From positions 1-51,674 of the forward strand of contig JAFIGA010000264.1 of the NCBI GenBank assembly GCA_020831715.1: a stretch of 51,674 bases of DNA, written 5' to 3'. The notes below the pieces were generated by a model, which searched no databases, was not told the DNA's origin, and saw nothing but the letters and a program-made list of their open reading frames with translations. The first letter of the stretch is position 1; each line of letters starts with the position of its first letter. Position numbers and translations under genes: made by a program. Below are positions 1 to 11,828 of this stretch, one piece after another. The DNA comes from Leptospira sp. (GTDB lineage Bacteria; Spirochaetota; Leptospiria; Leptospirales; Leptospiraceae).

Positions 1-1
1 C

Positions 2-118
2 GGAGAAGGAAAGATCATAAATCTTTCCGGAATCGGTGAAAATCTAAAGGCAACTGTAAAATTTGGCAATTTAGAGAAAAAATTTCTGCTTGCATATACC
101 CCACTAGAAATATTATAA
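2..118 (+). CDS. C-terminal end of UvrD/PcrA-like DNA helicase (partial)
   Basis: Open frame from the window edge, ...GEGKIINLSGIGENLKATVKFGNLEKKFLLAYTPLEIL*, resembles the UvrD/PcrA C-terminal Tudor-like tail. Confidence 0.6.
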   Translation, partial: GEGKIINLSGIGENLKATVKFGNLEKKFLLAYTPLEIL

Positions 119-136
119 AATGATAGGATCGTCACT

Positions 137-577
137 ATGAAATTAAAAACAGCAATTTTTCTATTAGCTTTTTTGCCACTAACTCTCTCTGCAGGTGAAG
201 TGCAGGGATTAATCAATGAATTTATGGAAGTTGAGGACTACTTGTCCAAGAAAAAGCCTTCACCGGAATTTCGTAAAAAAATGTTGGAAAAAAACATGTT
301 GGACTCTTTGAAGTCAACTTTGAGTAAGAAAATAAAAGATCCTAAAAATGATCTCAAAGAATTAAAAATCGAAGAAGTTGATTACGAAAGACAAGCTAAT
401 ACTTTCAAATTTTACATTCGCTACAAACAGTATTATGTATTTTATGATTTTGCTATGGATCCGGAATTATTCATGCAACTTCCACAAACTGAAATTGTAT
501 ATACTCGTCCGGAAAATTATGATTCCAACGCACCTCATAAAGAAGAGGGCACAGTAATGCCAGATCCGGGAAAATAA
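137..577 (+). CDS. Hypothetical secreted protein
   Basis: ORF with N-terminal signal peptide MKLKTAIFLLAFLPLTLSAG. Confidence 0.7.
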   Translation: MKLKTAIFLLAFLPLTLSAGEVQGLINEFMEVEDYLSKKKPSPEFRKKMLEKNMLDSLKSTLSKKIKDPKNDLKELKIEEVDYERQANTFKFYIRYKQYYVFYDFAMDPELFMQLPQTEIVYTRPENYDSNAPHKEEGTVMPDPGK

Positions 578-615
578 TCCTGACTATAAAAATTTCACCA
601 GAATTACAATATGGC

Positions 616-1545
616 ATGGAGTCCGTTCTAAGGGCAGGTCGTGCCATCCTTTCCATTTACCACACTGATTTTGAAGTTAGAATGAAAGAAGCCGACGATC
701 CCGTGACTGAGGCGGATATGCAGGCTCATAAAGAAATTTATTTAATTCTCAAAAAGTATTTTCCCGATGATATTCTTTTATCCGAAGAAGACATACCCAG
801 TGTTGAAAAAAGATTAAACAACTCAAGAGTATGGATATTGGATCCATTGGATGGAACAAGAGATTTTGTTGCTAAAAACCCAGAATTTGCCGTATGTCTA
901 GGACTAAGCGTAAATGGCATTGCAGAATTAGGATTCGTATACAATCCTGTTACTTTTGAAATTTTTTGGGGAGGAAAAGATATTGGATATGGTTTTAAGA
1001 CACTAAGTGAACAATCTGTTCTAGATATTATTTCCAATCCGGATAAATTAGAAGAATTTATAAATGAAAGTCGTTTGTACGACTCAACTGATCTTAAAAA
1101 CAATCTGAGTGATCCTCCAAATCACAATAATGAAAACGAATCAATTCCCCCGGAAAAATTAAATATATTGGTTTCTCGCAATGAAATGAAAAATAATCTC
1201 TATAAGGATTATATGGAAAATGAATCGTTTTCTTCCGCATATTACATTTCTTCAAAAGGTTCAATTGCTTACAAATTGGGATTGCTAGCTAGAGGAGATG
1301 CGGATTTAATTCTATCACTTAAACCAAAAAACGAGTGGGATATTTGTGGTGGAATAGCAATATTGAATGCTATGGGTTTTATATCTTTTGAGATTAGTAC
1401 CGGTTCTAGTTATCGATTCAATAGAGAAGATACCAGAACTTATGGACTTATTGCGGGAAGAAAAGATTTGGTAGAAGAGTTTTGGAAAGAAAACTCGAAT
1501 AGTCTGCAAAAATCATTGAGCAATTGGGATGGTTCTTTAATTTAA
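616..1545 (+). CDS. Inositol monophosphatase/CysQ family phosphatase
   Basis: DPVTEAD and WILDPLDGTRDF motifs; WDICGG near the C-terminus. The true start may be upstream, since the frame is open to about 580. Confidence 0.85.
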   Translation: MESVLRAGRAILSIYHTDFEVRMKEADDPVTEADMQAHKEIYLILKKYFPDDILLSEEDIPSVEKRLNNSRVWILDPLDGTRDFVAKNPEFAVCLGLSVNGIAELGFVYNPVTFEIFWGGKDIGYGFKTLSEQSVLDIISNPDKLEEFINESRLYDSTDLKNNLSDPPNHNNENESIPPEKLNILVSRNEMKNNLYKDYMENESFSSAYYISSKGSIAYKLGLLARGDADLILSLKPKNEWDICGGIAILNAMGFISFEISTGSSYRFNREDTRTYGLIAGRKDLVEEFWKENSNSLQKSLSNWDGSLI

Positions 1546-1549
1546 ACCT

Positions 1550-2680
1550 ATGAGAAAATTTATTATCGGAGTGGATGCGAGACCCCTATCTACTCCAATG
1601 AGTGGAATAGGAAGATTGATTCACGAAACATTGAAGGCTTTCCCTGAACCCGATAAATATGAATTTTATTTATATTCTCACAGACCCATTCATTCTGCAC
1701 ATAAATCTCTTGTTACTTTAAATAATCTTAAATGGAAACAAAGCGAGAGTATTTTTAGTTATAAAGGTGGATTTTATTATAATTTAGAACTTCCCCGTCT
1801 TATTCGAAAAGACAATTTGGATTTATTTTGGGGAGCACAGCAAGTTCTTCCACCATTCTTGCCTAAAAAATTAACATGCATTCTTGGTTATATGGATTTA
1901 GTTTTATACTTATTTCCGGAAACCATGAGACCCATTGCAAGATTGCAACAAAAAACATTTCAGCGTTATTCTGTAAAAAGATCTCAGCATATAATTTCTA
2001 TATCCGAGCAAACAAAAAAAGACATGATTCAAAAATTCCATTACCCGGAGAGTCAAGCATCTGTTGCTTATCCGGGAATTGATACAATTTCCATTGAATC
2101 ATTTCTCAACAAAAAGATTTCTGCGAGAATTCAAAATCTCCCAAAAAAATATATCATCTCAGTTTCCACCATTGAACCTAGAAAGAACTATCCATTCTTA
2201 CTTAAGGTGTTTCGAAAGATTCGTGAATCCAATAAAATCCCGAATTTATCCTGGGTGATAGCCGGAAAAAGAGGCTGGGAGAGTGATGAATTTTACAAAG
2301 AGCTGAGTGATGATAGAGAAAAATACAATGATATAATTGTTCTTGAAGGCTTGGATGATAGCGAACTTCACCATCTATATAAAAATGCATCCTTGTTTTG
2401 GATGGCTTCTTTGTATGAAGGTTTTGGAATTCCTCTTCTTGAAGCATTGTATCATAAAAAAATGGCAGTTGTATCCGATATTGATACTTTTCATGAAATT
2501 GGAAAGAATTCAATTCAATACCATACGACTTCTAACAATGAAAAAGATATTGAATCATGGGCAACATCCACTACGGAAGCCATTAATAAAAAACTCGTTT
2601 TTAAAGGTGACATCAGTTCGTTTACTTGGGAAAATTCGGCAAAAAACATTGCGAATGTATTTCTACAATTCCTGAATTAA
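1550..2680 (+). CDS. Glycosyltransferase family 1 (GT4-like)
   Basis: VSTIEPRKNYPFLLKVF and SLYEGFGIPLLEAL motifs. Confidence 0.85.
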   Translation: MRKFIIGVDARPLSTPMSGIGRLIHETLKAFPEPDKYEFYLYSHRPIHSAHKSLVTLNNLKWKQSESIFSYKGGFYYNLELPRLIRKDNLDLFWGAQQVLPPFLPKKLTCILGYMDLVLYLFPETMRPIARLQQKTFQRYSVKRSQHIISISEQTKKDMIQKFHYPESQASVAYPGIDTISIESFLNKKISARIQNLPKKYIISVSTIEPRKNYPFLLKVFRKIRESNKIPNLSWVIAGKRGWESDEFYKELSDDREKYNDIIVLEGLDDSELHHLYKNASLFWMASLYEGFGIPLLEALYHKKMAVVSDIDTFHEIGKNSIQYHTTSNNEKDIESWATSTTEAINKKLVFKGDISSFTWENSAKNIANVFLQFLN

Positions 2681-2743
2681 ACTTTAGAATCTTGTATAGA
2701 CAGATTTTAATTTTAATTCAATCTGGTAAGTAGGAAAGGTAGT

Positions 2744-4045
2744 ATGGTTGATTCTAAAATATATATCTCTCGCATTCAATCCGTTCAAAAGCAATTAAAA
2801 TCCGGTGGTATTCTTGTATTGTTTGCCGCAAGCCATGTCACTCGCAATAGAGATGTGGAGTATAAATTTAGACAAGATTCGGATTTTTATTATCTTACTG
2901 GAATCAACGAGCCTGATTCCATTCTAGTTTTAACAGAAGATCATTCGGTTATGTTTTGTCTGCCGAAGGACAAAGATGCAGAGATATGGACCGGTATTCG
3001 ACTGGGTAAGAACAAAATCAAGAAGCAATTAAATCTTAATGAAACCTTTGATTTGTCTGAATGGAAAAAAGAATTTCCAAAATTAATTCTCAATAAAGAT
3101 ACTTTGTATCATTTTTTCGGCATCAATTCTTCAAGAGATCAATACCTTTTAAAAACTTGCCATGAAATTTCTCAAAAAGTCAGAGACGGAAAATTTGCCC
3201 CGGAAAGAATCATTCAACCGTATTTTATCCATGAGATGAGGTTGAATAAATCCAAAGAAGAAATTATAATCTTGGAAGAATCTGCACGTATAACAGCAAT
3301 AGGTCACATTCGCTTGATGCGTGAATCTCTTCCCGGTATGAGGGAATACCAACTGGAAGCTATTTTGGAAGATTCCTATTTGAGTGAGGGATCTTGGGGT
3401 GGAGGTTATGGACATATTGTAGCATCAGGCAAGAATGCTTGTATCTTGCATTATGTAGAAAATAACGCTGTTCTTAAAAAAGGTGATTTGGTTTTGGTGG
3501 ATAGTGGAGCAGAAAAAAATTATTATACAGCTGATGTCACTCGTTGTTTTCCTGTAGACCCAAAATTCACGCCGGCACAATCACATATCTATAGTTTGGT
3601 ACTTGCCGCTCAAAAAAATGCCATTCGAATGTGTGTAAGCGGAAAACCATTTTATGATATACATGATGCCACGGTTCGATTCTTTTCGGAATGCCTGAAG
3701 GATTTGAATTTATTAAAAGGATCTGTTGATAAGATAATAGAAAAGGGCGATTACAAAAAATTCTATATGCATATGATAGGGCACTTTTTTTGAATGGATG
3801 TTCATGATGTGGGGAAATACTATCTTGCCGGAGAAAAGCGTAAATTATCCGAAGGAATGGTGGTAACGATTGAACCCGGATTGTATTTCGATCCAACAGA
3901 TAAAACCATTCCGGAAGAATTCAGAGGAATTGGAATCAGAATTGAAGATGATATTTTAATAACCAAATCCAATCCTATTAATTTAACTGAAATGATTCCT
4001 AAAGAGATAGAGGATATCGAAGCGATTCGAGCAAATTCCAAATAG
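2744..4045 (+). pseudogene. Xaa-Pro aminopeptidase (M24B), interrupted by in-frame TGA at 3791-3793
   Basis: Two abutting same-frame ORFs (2744..3793 and 3794..4045) together form a complete M24B protein. HMIGHFF*MDVHDVG aligns with the canonical HGLxHWLGLDVHDVG. Confidence 0.8.
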
Positions 4046-4057
4046 TCGATGCAGTTT

Positions 4058-5272
4058 TTACAAAATAGGATTTTTTAGATAGTTGTATATTGATTTCTTC
4101 ATAACAGCAAGTCCAACTTTCATTGCCTCTTCATCGAAGTCGAAGAAACTGCTGTGGTGAGGGTGAATGAATCCTTTGGATTCATTTCTTGATCCGACGA
4201 AAAAATAACAGCCCGGAACTTCCATGAGGAAAGCAGAAAAATCTTCTCCACCCATCGTTCTGGTATTTTCATCAGTAAGATGCTCTTCTCCCAAAATTTC
4301 TCTCACAGAAGAACGAACTAAATCAGCCATAGCGGGGTCATTGATTGTAGGTTTATCAATTCTCTTATAGTTGATGATTGCCTTGGCTCCAAATCCTTCC
4401 GCAATGGAAGTCACCAATTTCTGAAGCTTTTCCGGGATTTTTTCATAGGATTCCTTGGAAAAAGTTCGAACTGTTCCTATTAACTCAGCAGTTTCAGGTA
4501 TAACATTAAAAGCATTTCCTGCATGAAATGAACCAACTGTAACTACGCAAGAATCCAATGGATCTGTATTTCTTGATACCAATGATTGAAGAGCTGTGAC
4601 GATATGAGATCCAACCAGGATAGGATCTACAGTATGTTGTGGCATTGCTCCATGACCACTAATGCCTTGTATGGTGATTTTGAACTCATCAACTGAAGCC
4701 ATCATGGTTCCGTTCACAACACCAACCTTACCGATATCGATATGATTCCATACATGGAGTCCTATGCACGCATCCACTTTGTAACGATCCAATATACCTT
4801 CGGCTATCATTCGATCGGCTCCACTACCGCCTTCTTCCGCCGGTTGGAATACTAAGAGGGCGCGACCTTGGGGAAGTATGGAAGTAGTATCACGTTTTAA
4901 TTCTGAAGCAAGCTCCATCAAAATTGAAGTATGTCCGTCATGGCCACAGGCATGCATGAGACCATCTTTGCATGATTTATATTCCACATTATTCTCTTCG
5001 AATATAGGAAGTGCGTCCATATCAGCACGAACAAGTAAAGTTTTTCCAGGCTTGCCGGAATCAATGAGTGCTACTATTCCTGTCTCGGCAATACCTGATT
5101 CGAATTCGAGACCTAGAGAGGTCAAATGCTTCGCTACAAAATCAGCAGTCTCTTTTTCTTCGTATTTCAATTCGGGATTTTTATGAATGGCTCTTCGGAA
5201 ATTCACCATTGATTTGAGAGAATCGGAGGAAACAAGTTGGGATATGTTTGATAAAGATAAAGAACTGCTCAT
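4058..5272 (-). CDS. M20 family amidohydrolase (hippurate/N-acyl-amino-acid hydrolase-like)
   Basis: [22 protein letters not shown] and HHSSFDFDEEA-type motifs. Confidence 0.9.
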   Translation of the reverse strand: MSSSLSLSNISQLVSSDSLKSMVNFRRAIHKNPELKYEEKETADFVAKHLTSLGLEFESGIAETGIVALIDSGKPGKTLLVRADMDALPIFEENNVEYKSCKDGLMHACGHDGHTSILMELASELKRDTTSILPQGRALLVFQPAEEGGSGADRMIAEGILDRYKVDACIGLHVWNHIDIGKVGVVNGTMMASVDEFKITIQGISGHGAMPQHTVDPILVGSHIVTALQSLVSRNTDPLDSCVVTVGSFHAGNAFNVIPETAELIGTVRTFSKESYEKIPEKLQKLVTSIAEGFGAKAIINYKRIDKPTINDPAMADLVRSSVREILGEEHLTDENTRTMGGEDFSAFLMEVPGCYFFVGSRNESKGFIHPHHSSFFDFDEEAMKVGLAVMKKSIYNYLKNPIL

Positions 5273-5294
5273 AATGATTAGACTTTAAAAGCTA

Positions 5295-7058
5295 TTACTT
5301 GGTTTCTTGGGGAACATCATCAAATAAAGAACCTGAGGATGGCATGTCCATTTTTTGGGCTTCTTTTTCCGCTTCTGCCAATATTCGATAGATGTTCACA
5401 CCGTATTTTTCAAAAACATAATTCTTTGCTAGATCATACCTAAGAAGATTTATATTGTAATTGATTTTTGCTTGGATCACGGCTAAGTCAGTTTGCACAA
5501 GTGCATCGAGAGCGGTTTTTATAGTGACAGCGTCAAATCTTCCTTGTCTAAATCTTACTAAAAGTTGGTTGTAGTATTTTTGATTTTCATCTTGGGATTT
5601 TAATGTTTCTTGCAAAACTTTATAAGACATATTTATATTATCATATCTATCTTTGATTTCGTCTTTGATATTTGCTACTAATTCTTGTTCGGCAATCTTC
5701 AAATCTTTGGAATCCAATTTTGCCGCATTGATTTCTGCTTTTATCTCTTCATTCCACAATGGGTAATCAACTTTCATTTCCGCATAGAGCTGAGGATAGT
5801 AGAATGCATAAACACCTTTGTTGGCAACAATCCAATTCATCTGTGGTGCTTCAAAATTCTGATCAATGCTTCCATAGGAAACACTTGCCTTGACCGATGG
5901 TTTGTCTTCTTCTAAAGCATTTTCCAATCCCAACTCAGCCATTTCTTGTGATCTTTTCACTCGAATTAGATCCAATCTGTTTTTAAGTGCATATTCAATA
6001 TCTTTTTTTAAATCCATAGGCGGAGGGCCTGTTTCTCTTAAATCAGTCACTCCCGATATACTGGAATTAGGATCCACATTGAGTATTCGAATCAGATCTC
6101 GTTCTTTTTGGATGCGTTCCAATTTCGCTTTTTCCAAAAGTGATTTAGTACTGGCTAAATTCGAATTCCATTTGTTGACATCATAGCTTTCGGATAGTCC
6201 TAAAGCTCGTTTTCTAAGTGTGAGATTACGAATCTCTTCTGTGTTTTTTAATAATTTTTCATAGGTAGTAACTTGACTGTCGTAGATGGCAAGAGACCAA
6301 TAATCCACTAAAACAGAGACAACCAATTGGGTTAAAATATCGATCATCTCGTCTCTTTTTAATTTTGTTTGGTTTTTAAGAATTTTTTCTGTTCTTTCTT
6401 GGGATTCACCGAAGGAATATTTATATAGTTCTTGGCTTAGAGTAAAACTCAATCCTCCTGTGTAGAGAGGGGGTATTCCCAGGATTCGAAATTGTTGTGG
6501 AGTAGTAATTGGATCTTCAAATGCAGAGGAATCGAATCTTTCTGTATAAGCCTCCACTTTAAAATAGGTCCCGGTTCGAAACATTTTATCAATTCCACCG
6601 GTGATCCGATCACGGTGCAATTTATTACCGGCAAAAAGGTTAGCGTTGTTAACGGGTAACAATTGTCTGAAAACTGTAACTCCACCAATTGCTTTCCAGG
6701 CGAATTGAGTTTCATTTTTTAACTCGGGGGAGTCGGCTGTCAAAATTTCATATTTTGCATTTTGGACTGTTATATTATTGGCAATTACGTAACGCACTGC
6801 CTCTTCAATGGAAAGATTTAGCTTTTTCTTATTGGAACCATCAGGAAGGATTAAAGTAGGATTCTCCCATTCACTCAAACGAACTCGTCTCATTTGTTCT
6901 TCGAATTCATCTGCTCCAAGAGGTAATAGTAAAAAGCTAGTGAAAACCAGGATAGCTATGGATAATATAAATTTGAGTCTCGTGGACCAATATCCTGTTT
7001 TCATAAAGGGGAATAATAACCTATACAACCAGAATTTGGAATGATTTTGATTCATCAA
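5295..7058 (-). CDS. TolC-like outer membrane efflux protein
   Basis: Coiled-coil TolC-type repeats and an N-terminal TM/signal segment. Confidence 0.8.
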   Translation of the reverse strand: MMNQNHSKFWLYRLLFPFMKTGYWSTRLKFILSIAILVFTSFLLLPLGADEFEEQMRRVRLSEWENPTLILPDGSNKKKLNLSIEEAVRYVIANNITVQNAKYEILTADSPELKNETQFAWKAIGGVTVFRQLLPVNNANLFAGNKLHRDRITGGIDKMFRTGTYFKVEAYTERFDSSAFEDPITTPQQFRILGIPPLYTGGLSFTLSQELYKYSFGESQERTEKILKNQTKLKRDEMIDILTQLVVSVLVDYWSLAIYDSQVTTYEKLLKNTEEIRNLTLRKRALGLSESYDVNKWNSNLASTKSLLEKAKLERIQKERDLIRILNVDPNSSISGVTDLRETGPPPMDLKKDIEYALKNRLDLIRVKRSQEMAELGLENALEEDKPSVKASVSYGSIDQNFEAPQMNWIVANKGVYAFYYPQLYAEMKVDYPLWNEEIKAEINAAKLDSKDLKIAEQELVANIKDEIKDRYDNINMSYKVLQETLKSQDENQKYYNQLLVRFRQGRFDAVTIKTALDALVQTDLAVIQAKINYNINLLRYDLAKNYVFEKYGVNIYRILAEAEKEAQKMDMPSSGSLFDDVPQETK

Positions 7059-7108
7059 GTGAAAATGAATTTTTATTCATTGTAGGAATCGACTTAAGTC
7101 TAATTTAT

Positions 7109-9187
7109 ATGACCAAATCCAATCGATTGATTCACGAAAAAAGTCCTTATCTACTGCAACATGCTAATAATCCGGTAGATTGGTATCCTTGGTCGGAGGA
7201 AGCATTCGACCGTGCAGAGAAAGAAGATAAGCTCGTTTTTCTTTCGATTGGATATGCTACTTGTCATTGGTGTCATGTAATGGAAAGAGAATCTTTCGAA
7301 GACGAAAATGTTGCTGAATTTTTAAATTCTCACTTTATTCCTATTAAATTAGACAGAGAAGAGCGCCCCGATATAGACAAGATCTATATGGATGCTATTC
7401 AAGCAATGGGTACTCAAGGTGGTTGGCCATTGAATATCTTTCTTACTCCGGATAAGAAGCCACTCACCGGAGGAACCTATTTTCCGCCGGTACGTAAGTT
7501 TGGAATGAAGAGCTTTCTGGAAGTTTTGACAATGGTTGCAGGCTACTGGCAGAATCGAAGAGAGGAAATGGAAAAAGCAGCTGAAGATTTGGCACAATAT
7601 TTAATTCACGGGGATGAGAACACGCCGGTAGTGAACCGATCCAATTATCCGGATGATTCTTGTTTTGACAAAACATTTGAAATGTTCAAACATTATTTCG
7701 ATGAAGAGTATTTTGGATTTAAAACCAACAATCAAAATAAATTTCCACCAAGTATGGGCTTATCTTATCTTCTGACTTATTCCCATTGGAAAAAGGATGA
7801 CACTGCATTGAGCATGGTCGAAAAAACTTTGCGAGCCATGATGGGAGGTGGAATCTATGATCAAGTAGGTGGTGGTTTGTCTCGTTACTCAACTGATTAT
7901 AGATGGTTAGTTCCACATTTCGAAAAAATGCTTTATGACAATGCCTTGTTATTAAAGACATTGGTGGAAACTTGGCAAGTTACAGGAAACAATTATTTCC
8001 GAGAGTGTGCACAAGATATTATTAATTATATAGAAAGAGATCTTTTGGTGGAAGGTGCCGGTATATCCTGTGCCGAAGATGCAGATAGCGAAGGAGTAGA
8101 AGGGAAATTTTATGTCTATACCTATGAGGAATTGGAAGAACTTTTAGGAAGTGATTTCGCTCCATTGGTGGAATTTTGGAATATTAAAAGAAATGGTAAT
8201 TTCGAAGGAAACAATATTTTAAATGAAGACTTTACTCAAGATAGAGATAAACTCATTCAGAAATTAGGAGGAAGAAATTTTTTAGCTGTATTGAAATCAG
8301 CCAGAGAAAGAATTTTTAGGTATAGATCCCAAAGAGTTCGTCCACTAAGAGATGATAAAATTATTGTGTCTTGGAACGCTTTGTACATCCAAGCTCTCGC
8401 ACTTGCAGGAGCGGCATTCTCGGATAAATCTTATATTCAAAAATCAATTAGAACTTTTGAATTCATTGAATCCAAGTGTAAACGAGATGATGGAGGCTAT
8501 TTTAGAAGGTATAGAGAAGGGGAAGTCAAATACTCCGGAAACCTAGTTGATTATTCAGGAATGGGAATTGCGGCTATTGAAATATTCAAAGTAACTCAAG
8601 ATATAAAATACTATAAAAGAGCCTGTGAGATAGCAGACAAAATGATTTCCTTATTTCTATCAAAAGACGAATTGGTGTTTTATGAAACCGAGGAAAGTCC
8701 CGATCTGATCAGGCGAAGTATCAATGGCTATGATGGAGTAGAACCTTCCGGCAATAGTCAAGCAGGCAAACTACTTTTGGATCTCATTCAATATGGATAT
8801 AGAGTAGATGAGCTCGATAAAATACTGGATTCAATTTTTTCCTATTTCAATACAGGCATGACGGATACAGGGATTAGCTATCCATATATGCTGAGAACAC
8901 TTTTGGAAAGAGAAAAACTTTCGGGTGAGTTGGTCTTGGTTGAAGGAATTGAATCCAACGAGAAGAAAATGGAAGAAATGATTTTAAAGTCATACTTGCC
9001 CGGAAAAGTATTCTTGAAAGCTAGTAAAGAAGATTATTTAGATAAATCTAAGATATTTCCGTTAATAGATAACAGAGAACCAATGGACAAGACCCATTTT
9101 TATGTATGTAAAAATAGATCTTGCCGTTTGCCAATTACAGAATTAGGCGATGTCCATAAATTTTGCATCTCCCCAGAGCTTTTCTAG
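7109..9187 (+). CDS. Thioredoxin domain-containing protein, DUF255/YyaL family
   Basis: [52 protein letters not shown]. Confidence 0.95.
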   Translation: MTKSNRLIHEKSPYLLQHANNPVDWYPWSEEAFDRAEKEDKLVFLSIGYATCHWCHVMERESFEDENVAEFLNSHFIPIKLDREERPDIDKIYMDAIQAMGTQGGWPLNIFLTPDKKPLTGGTYFPPVRKFGMKSFLEVLTMVAGYWQNRREEMEKAAEDLAQYLIHGDENTPVVNRSNYPDDSCFDKTFEMFKHYFDEEYFGFKTNNQNKFPPSMGLSYLLTYSHWKKDDTALSMVEKTLRAMMGGGIYDQVGGGLSRYSTDYRWLVPHFEKMLYDNALLLKTLVETWQVTGNNYFRECAQDIINYIERDLLVEGAGISCAEDADSEGVEGKFYVYTYEELEELLGSDFAPLVEFWNIKRNGNFEGNNILNEDFTQDRDKLIQKLGGRNFLAVLKSARERIFRYRSQRVRPLRDDKIIVSWNALYIQALALAGAAFSDKSYIQKSIRTFEFIESKCKRDDGGYFRRYREGEVKYSGNLVDYSGMGIAAIEIFKVTQDIKYYKRACEIADKMISLFLSKDELVFYETEESPDLIRRSINGYDGVEPSGNSQAGKLLLDLIQYGYRVDELDKILDSIFSYFNTGMTDTGISYPYMLRTLLEREKLSGELVLVEGIESNEKKMEEMILKSYLPGKVFLKASKEDYLDKSKIFPLIDNREPMDKTHFYVCKNRSCRLPITELGDVHKFCISPELF

Positions 9188-9529
9188 ATCATAGTAAGCT
9201 CGCATATCCGGTTCCATTATATGAACAATGATATCACCATAATCTAGTACGAGCCATCCCGAGTTATCTTTGGCTACTGTTCCATGGGGACTTTTATTTT
9301 GTATACCCTGTCCTTTTCTGAGTGGTTTCAAATATTTTTCGATATCTCTAGCTGCAGATCTCGCTTGAGTTGAGGTCTTTGCTGTTGCTATCGCAAAATA
9401 TGTTAGATACGAATTGACATTTTGAAGATCCATGAATTGGATTTCTTCACATTTCTTTTCAGAAAATATATTTTTAATATTTTTTAAAATTTCAGCCGTT
9501 TCTACTTCTTTAGTTTTTTGTTTTTCCAA
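9143..9529 (-). CDS. rsfS: Ribosomal silencing factor RsfS
   Basis: SRYDSN-like region followed by [15 protein letters not shown], typical of RsfS/Iojap. Confidence 0.9.
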   Translation of the reverse strand: MEKQKTKEVETAEILKNIKNIFSEKKCEEIQFMDLQNVNSYLTYFAIATAKTSTQARSAARDIEKYLKPLRKGQGIQNKSPHGTVAKDNSGWLVLDYGDIIVHIMEPDMRAYYDLEKLWGDAKFMDIA

Positions 9530-10652
9530 AATCTTCTCCTAAGACTACTGTTGCGTCCAATCCCAACTCTTTACGAATTGAAAAGAATACATTCTGACTT
9601 TGTATGGCTTCAGCCACCTTTGTTGATATTTTTGTATTGCCGGATCGATTCAATACTATACTTTCTTTAAAATCATCACTCCATGCATTTTCTACAGATA
9701 ATACTTTGATTCTTCTTTCATTAAGAAGAGACTTTCCTTTTTTCGCCAATCCATTTAAATTCGTACCATTCAATACTTCTACTCTAGATCTTTCTGTATC
9801 GGCAAAAAATTCTGACAACAAATCCGCTTCAAACTTTTTAAATGCAATTTTTGCTGTATCTTTTCGAATCTTCAAAGAAAATTCATCTTTATTTTTGGAT
9901 GCTTGGATCTCACCGGGCAACTCCGATACACCAAAATATATCTCTTCTTCCAGTAAAAAATCAACTAGGCTAATAACTTCTTCATCATTCATATTTGTAT
10001 CTATCAATGAAACAAAGAATTGAATCCAAGGTTTTTTTATCAATTCCTTGTTTTTATGAATGATAGTGTAAAAACTAAGTAAGGCACTTTCTTGTCTTTC
10101 CAATCTATAAACATAAGATAATGCTTCTCTTCCCTCTAATTTAGTAAGATAGTCAAAAGCATCATCTCCATCTAGAATATAATTTCCATTATTTGGTCGA
10201 TTGTATTTTGATGAGGAAACAGTTGTCTTGGGTTCAAAAAATATAGGAAGTCCACCCGCTAAATCTAAAATTCTTTTGAAATTATTTTCTTGAATAGTGA
10301 TTTTATAGTTTGGACTCTGTCCTAAGATATCAGCAAGCTCCTTTTCAACTGTTTTTAAAGCACCTGTCTTCAGTTTGATTAATGTATCATCTTCCGATTC
10401 AAATTGCGAAAGTGGATTTACAAAATACATTCCTATTTTTTTATCCCTAGGGTATAGTGTAATCCAAACGCTAAAATAATATTCATTTCCTTCACTGATA
10501 GCATGTAATAAAAAGTTGACTTTTTTAAGTTCAGTGATACTTTTATCAATTTTTAAATGACCAAATTGTTTGGATATATAGAGACCCAAGGAAATTATCA
10601 CCAGAAATGCAGCGACACCCAGAATAATAATATGAGGTTGTGTTTTTTTCAA
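9510..10652 (-). CDS. LytR-CpsA-Psr (LCP)-like protein with LytR C-terminal domain
   Basis: N-terminal TM; C-terminal VEVLNGTNLNGLAKKGKSLL motif of LytR_C. Confidence 0.7.
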   Translation of the reverse strand: MKKTQPHIIILGVAAFLVIISLGLYISKQFGHLKIDKSITELKKVNFLLHAISEGNEYYFSVWITLYPRDKKIGMYFVNPLSQFESEDDTLIKLKTGALKTVEKELADILGQSPNYKITIQENNFKRILDLAGGLPIFFEPKTTVSSSKYNRPNNGNYILDGDDAFDYLTKLEGREALSYVYRLERQESALLSFYTIIHKNKELIKKPWIQFFVSLIDTNMNDEEVISLVDFLLEEEIYFGVSELPGEIQASKNKDEFSLKIRKDTAKIAFKKFEADLLSEFFADTERSRVEVLNGTNLNGLAKKGKSLLNERRIKVLSVENAWSDDFKESIVLNRSGNTKISTKVAEAIQSQNVFFSIRKELGLDATVVLGEDFGKTKN

Positions 10653-10655
10653 TTC

Positions 10656-11828
10656 TTACTCCTTACTTAAAAATTGAGCTGATTCATTATAAACATCCAA
10701 TGTATTGGAATGAATCATTTGTTTTTTTTCTAATAGATTTTGAATCGTATTTTTGGATTTAATATACTTGCCAAATGTTAAATTGGTATGAGTCAATCTA
10801 ATCCATTCACTGTAATCAGGATGTGCTTGAGCATAGTCCGAACCCAAGAAGTCACTGGAATAGAGAATGGATTCCAATAGACTCATATTTTTTCTACCTA
10901 AGGTATGGGATTCTACGGCTTTTTGAATATCTATGTCATCAATTCCTTCATCTATAATCTTATATTTACCGGAATAGGCATGCCATGCGGCAAATGGTAG
11001 ATCATAGTAATTAGTGAATCCGTATTTATCGAACAACTCTATGTGGATTTCCTTGGTTTTTTGTTTTGTTATATCGTGGAGAATTCCGGCAAGCTCTGCT
11101 TTTTCGGGGAATAAGTAGGAATTCGAAAGTGCCAATTCTTGAGATAAAATAGAAACTTTTTCGACATGGTCAAATCTAGATTTCGTATTTTCTTTTTTTG
11201 CAAATTCTTTCCATGTTTCCAATACTTTTTCATTAAATTTAATTCGAGAATTTTCTTTCATTTTTTCTGCAACCGGTGGATGAAGAATTTCAGCTGTCTG
11301 CCAATTTCTCCACTGAGTTGCCGATTCTTCCCACAAAGAATTCTCGCAAATATGAAGCGGAAATCCTATCAAACTAGATGGGATAGGGATTGTTTCCTTG
11401 GGAACTGTATTTCTTCTGAATACAATGAATCTGGATATTTCTTGTAGAATGGTTTCGAATTCTTTCCAATGTGGTAGATCTAAAAGTTGATCCTCTCCGA
11501 CTACTAGATCTATGGAATAATTTGTATATATTTTTTTAATTTCAAGAATTGTTTCATAGCTATAGTTTGGACTATCTTTTGTTACTTCGATATCCGAGAC
11601 TATAATTCTATCAGGATCTAGATCAGAAAAGTTTAATTCACAGAGTTCAAAGCATTCTTGCGGACTAAAATACTTTTCTCTTTTAAAAACCGATAATTTA
11701 TTGGGAACAATAAGAATCTTTTCAAGGTTTTGGAAATTTTCCAAAAGAAAGGAAACTAATTTTCTGTGACCTAAATGGGGTGGATCGAAACTTCCCCCAT
11801 ATATAGCTATCCTCTTATCAGCGGACAT
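10656..11828 (-). CDS. nadD: Nicotinate-nucleotide adenylyltransferase fused to YqeK-like HD domain
   Basis: N-terminal [15 protein letters not shown] (NadD); C-terminal [15 protein letters not shown]...AGILHDITK (HD/YqeK). ATG at 11828 chosen over the GTG at 11834. Confidence 0.85.
   Translation of the reverse strand: MSADKRIAIYGGSFDPPHLGHRKLVSFLLENFQNLEKILIVPNKLSVFKREKYFSPQECFELCELNFSDLDPDRIIVSDIEVTKDSPNYSYETILEIKKIYTNYSIDLVVGEDQLLDLPHWKEFETILQEISRFIVFRRNTVPKETIPIPSSLIGFPLHICENSLWEESATQWRNWQTAEILHPPVAEKMKENSRIKFNEKVLETWKEFAKKENTKSRFDHVEKVSILSQELALSNSYLFPEKAELAGILHDITKQKTKEIHIELFDKYGFTNYYDLPFAAWHAYSGKYKIIDEGIDDIDIQKAVESHTLGRKNMSLLESILYSSDFLGSDYAQAHPDYSEWIRLTHTNLTFGKYIKSKNTIQNLLEKKQMIHSNTLDVYNESAQFLSKE

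Noticed and set aside
738-1103. Antisense ORF within the IMPase gene, and similar 60-140 aa ORFs opposite or out of frame with known genes
   Set aside because: Shadow ORFs of conserved genes with no domain signature or initiation signals of their own.
2690-2730. CAGATT...AATCTG weak dyad after the glycosyltransferase gene as a terminator
   Set aside because: AT-rich, short arms with a long loop and no T-tract; indistinguishable from background.
3791-3793. TGA as selenocysteine or as a recoded Gly codon
   Set aside because: The residue expected here is Gly, not Cys/Sec, and TGA acts as an ordinary stop elsewhere in the window (for example amtB and rplU), so a genetic-code change is not supported.
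3567-3896. Antisense ORF spanning the Xaa-Pro peptidase stop
   Set aside because: Lies opposite a clear M24B coding region, has no recognisable domain, and is best explained as a chance antisense ORF.
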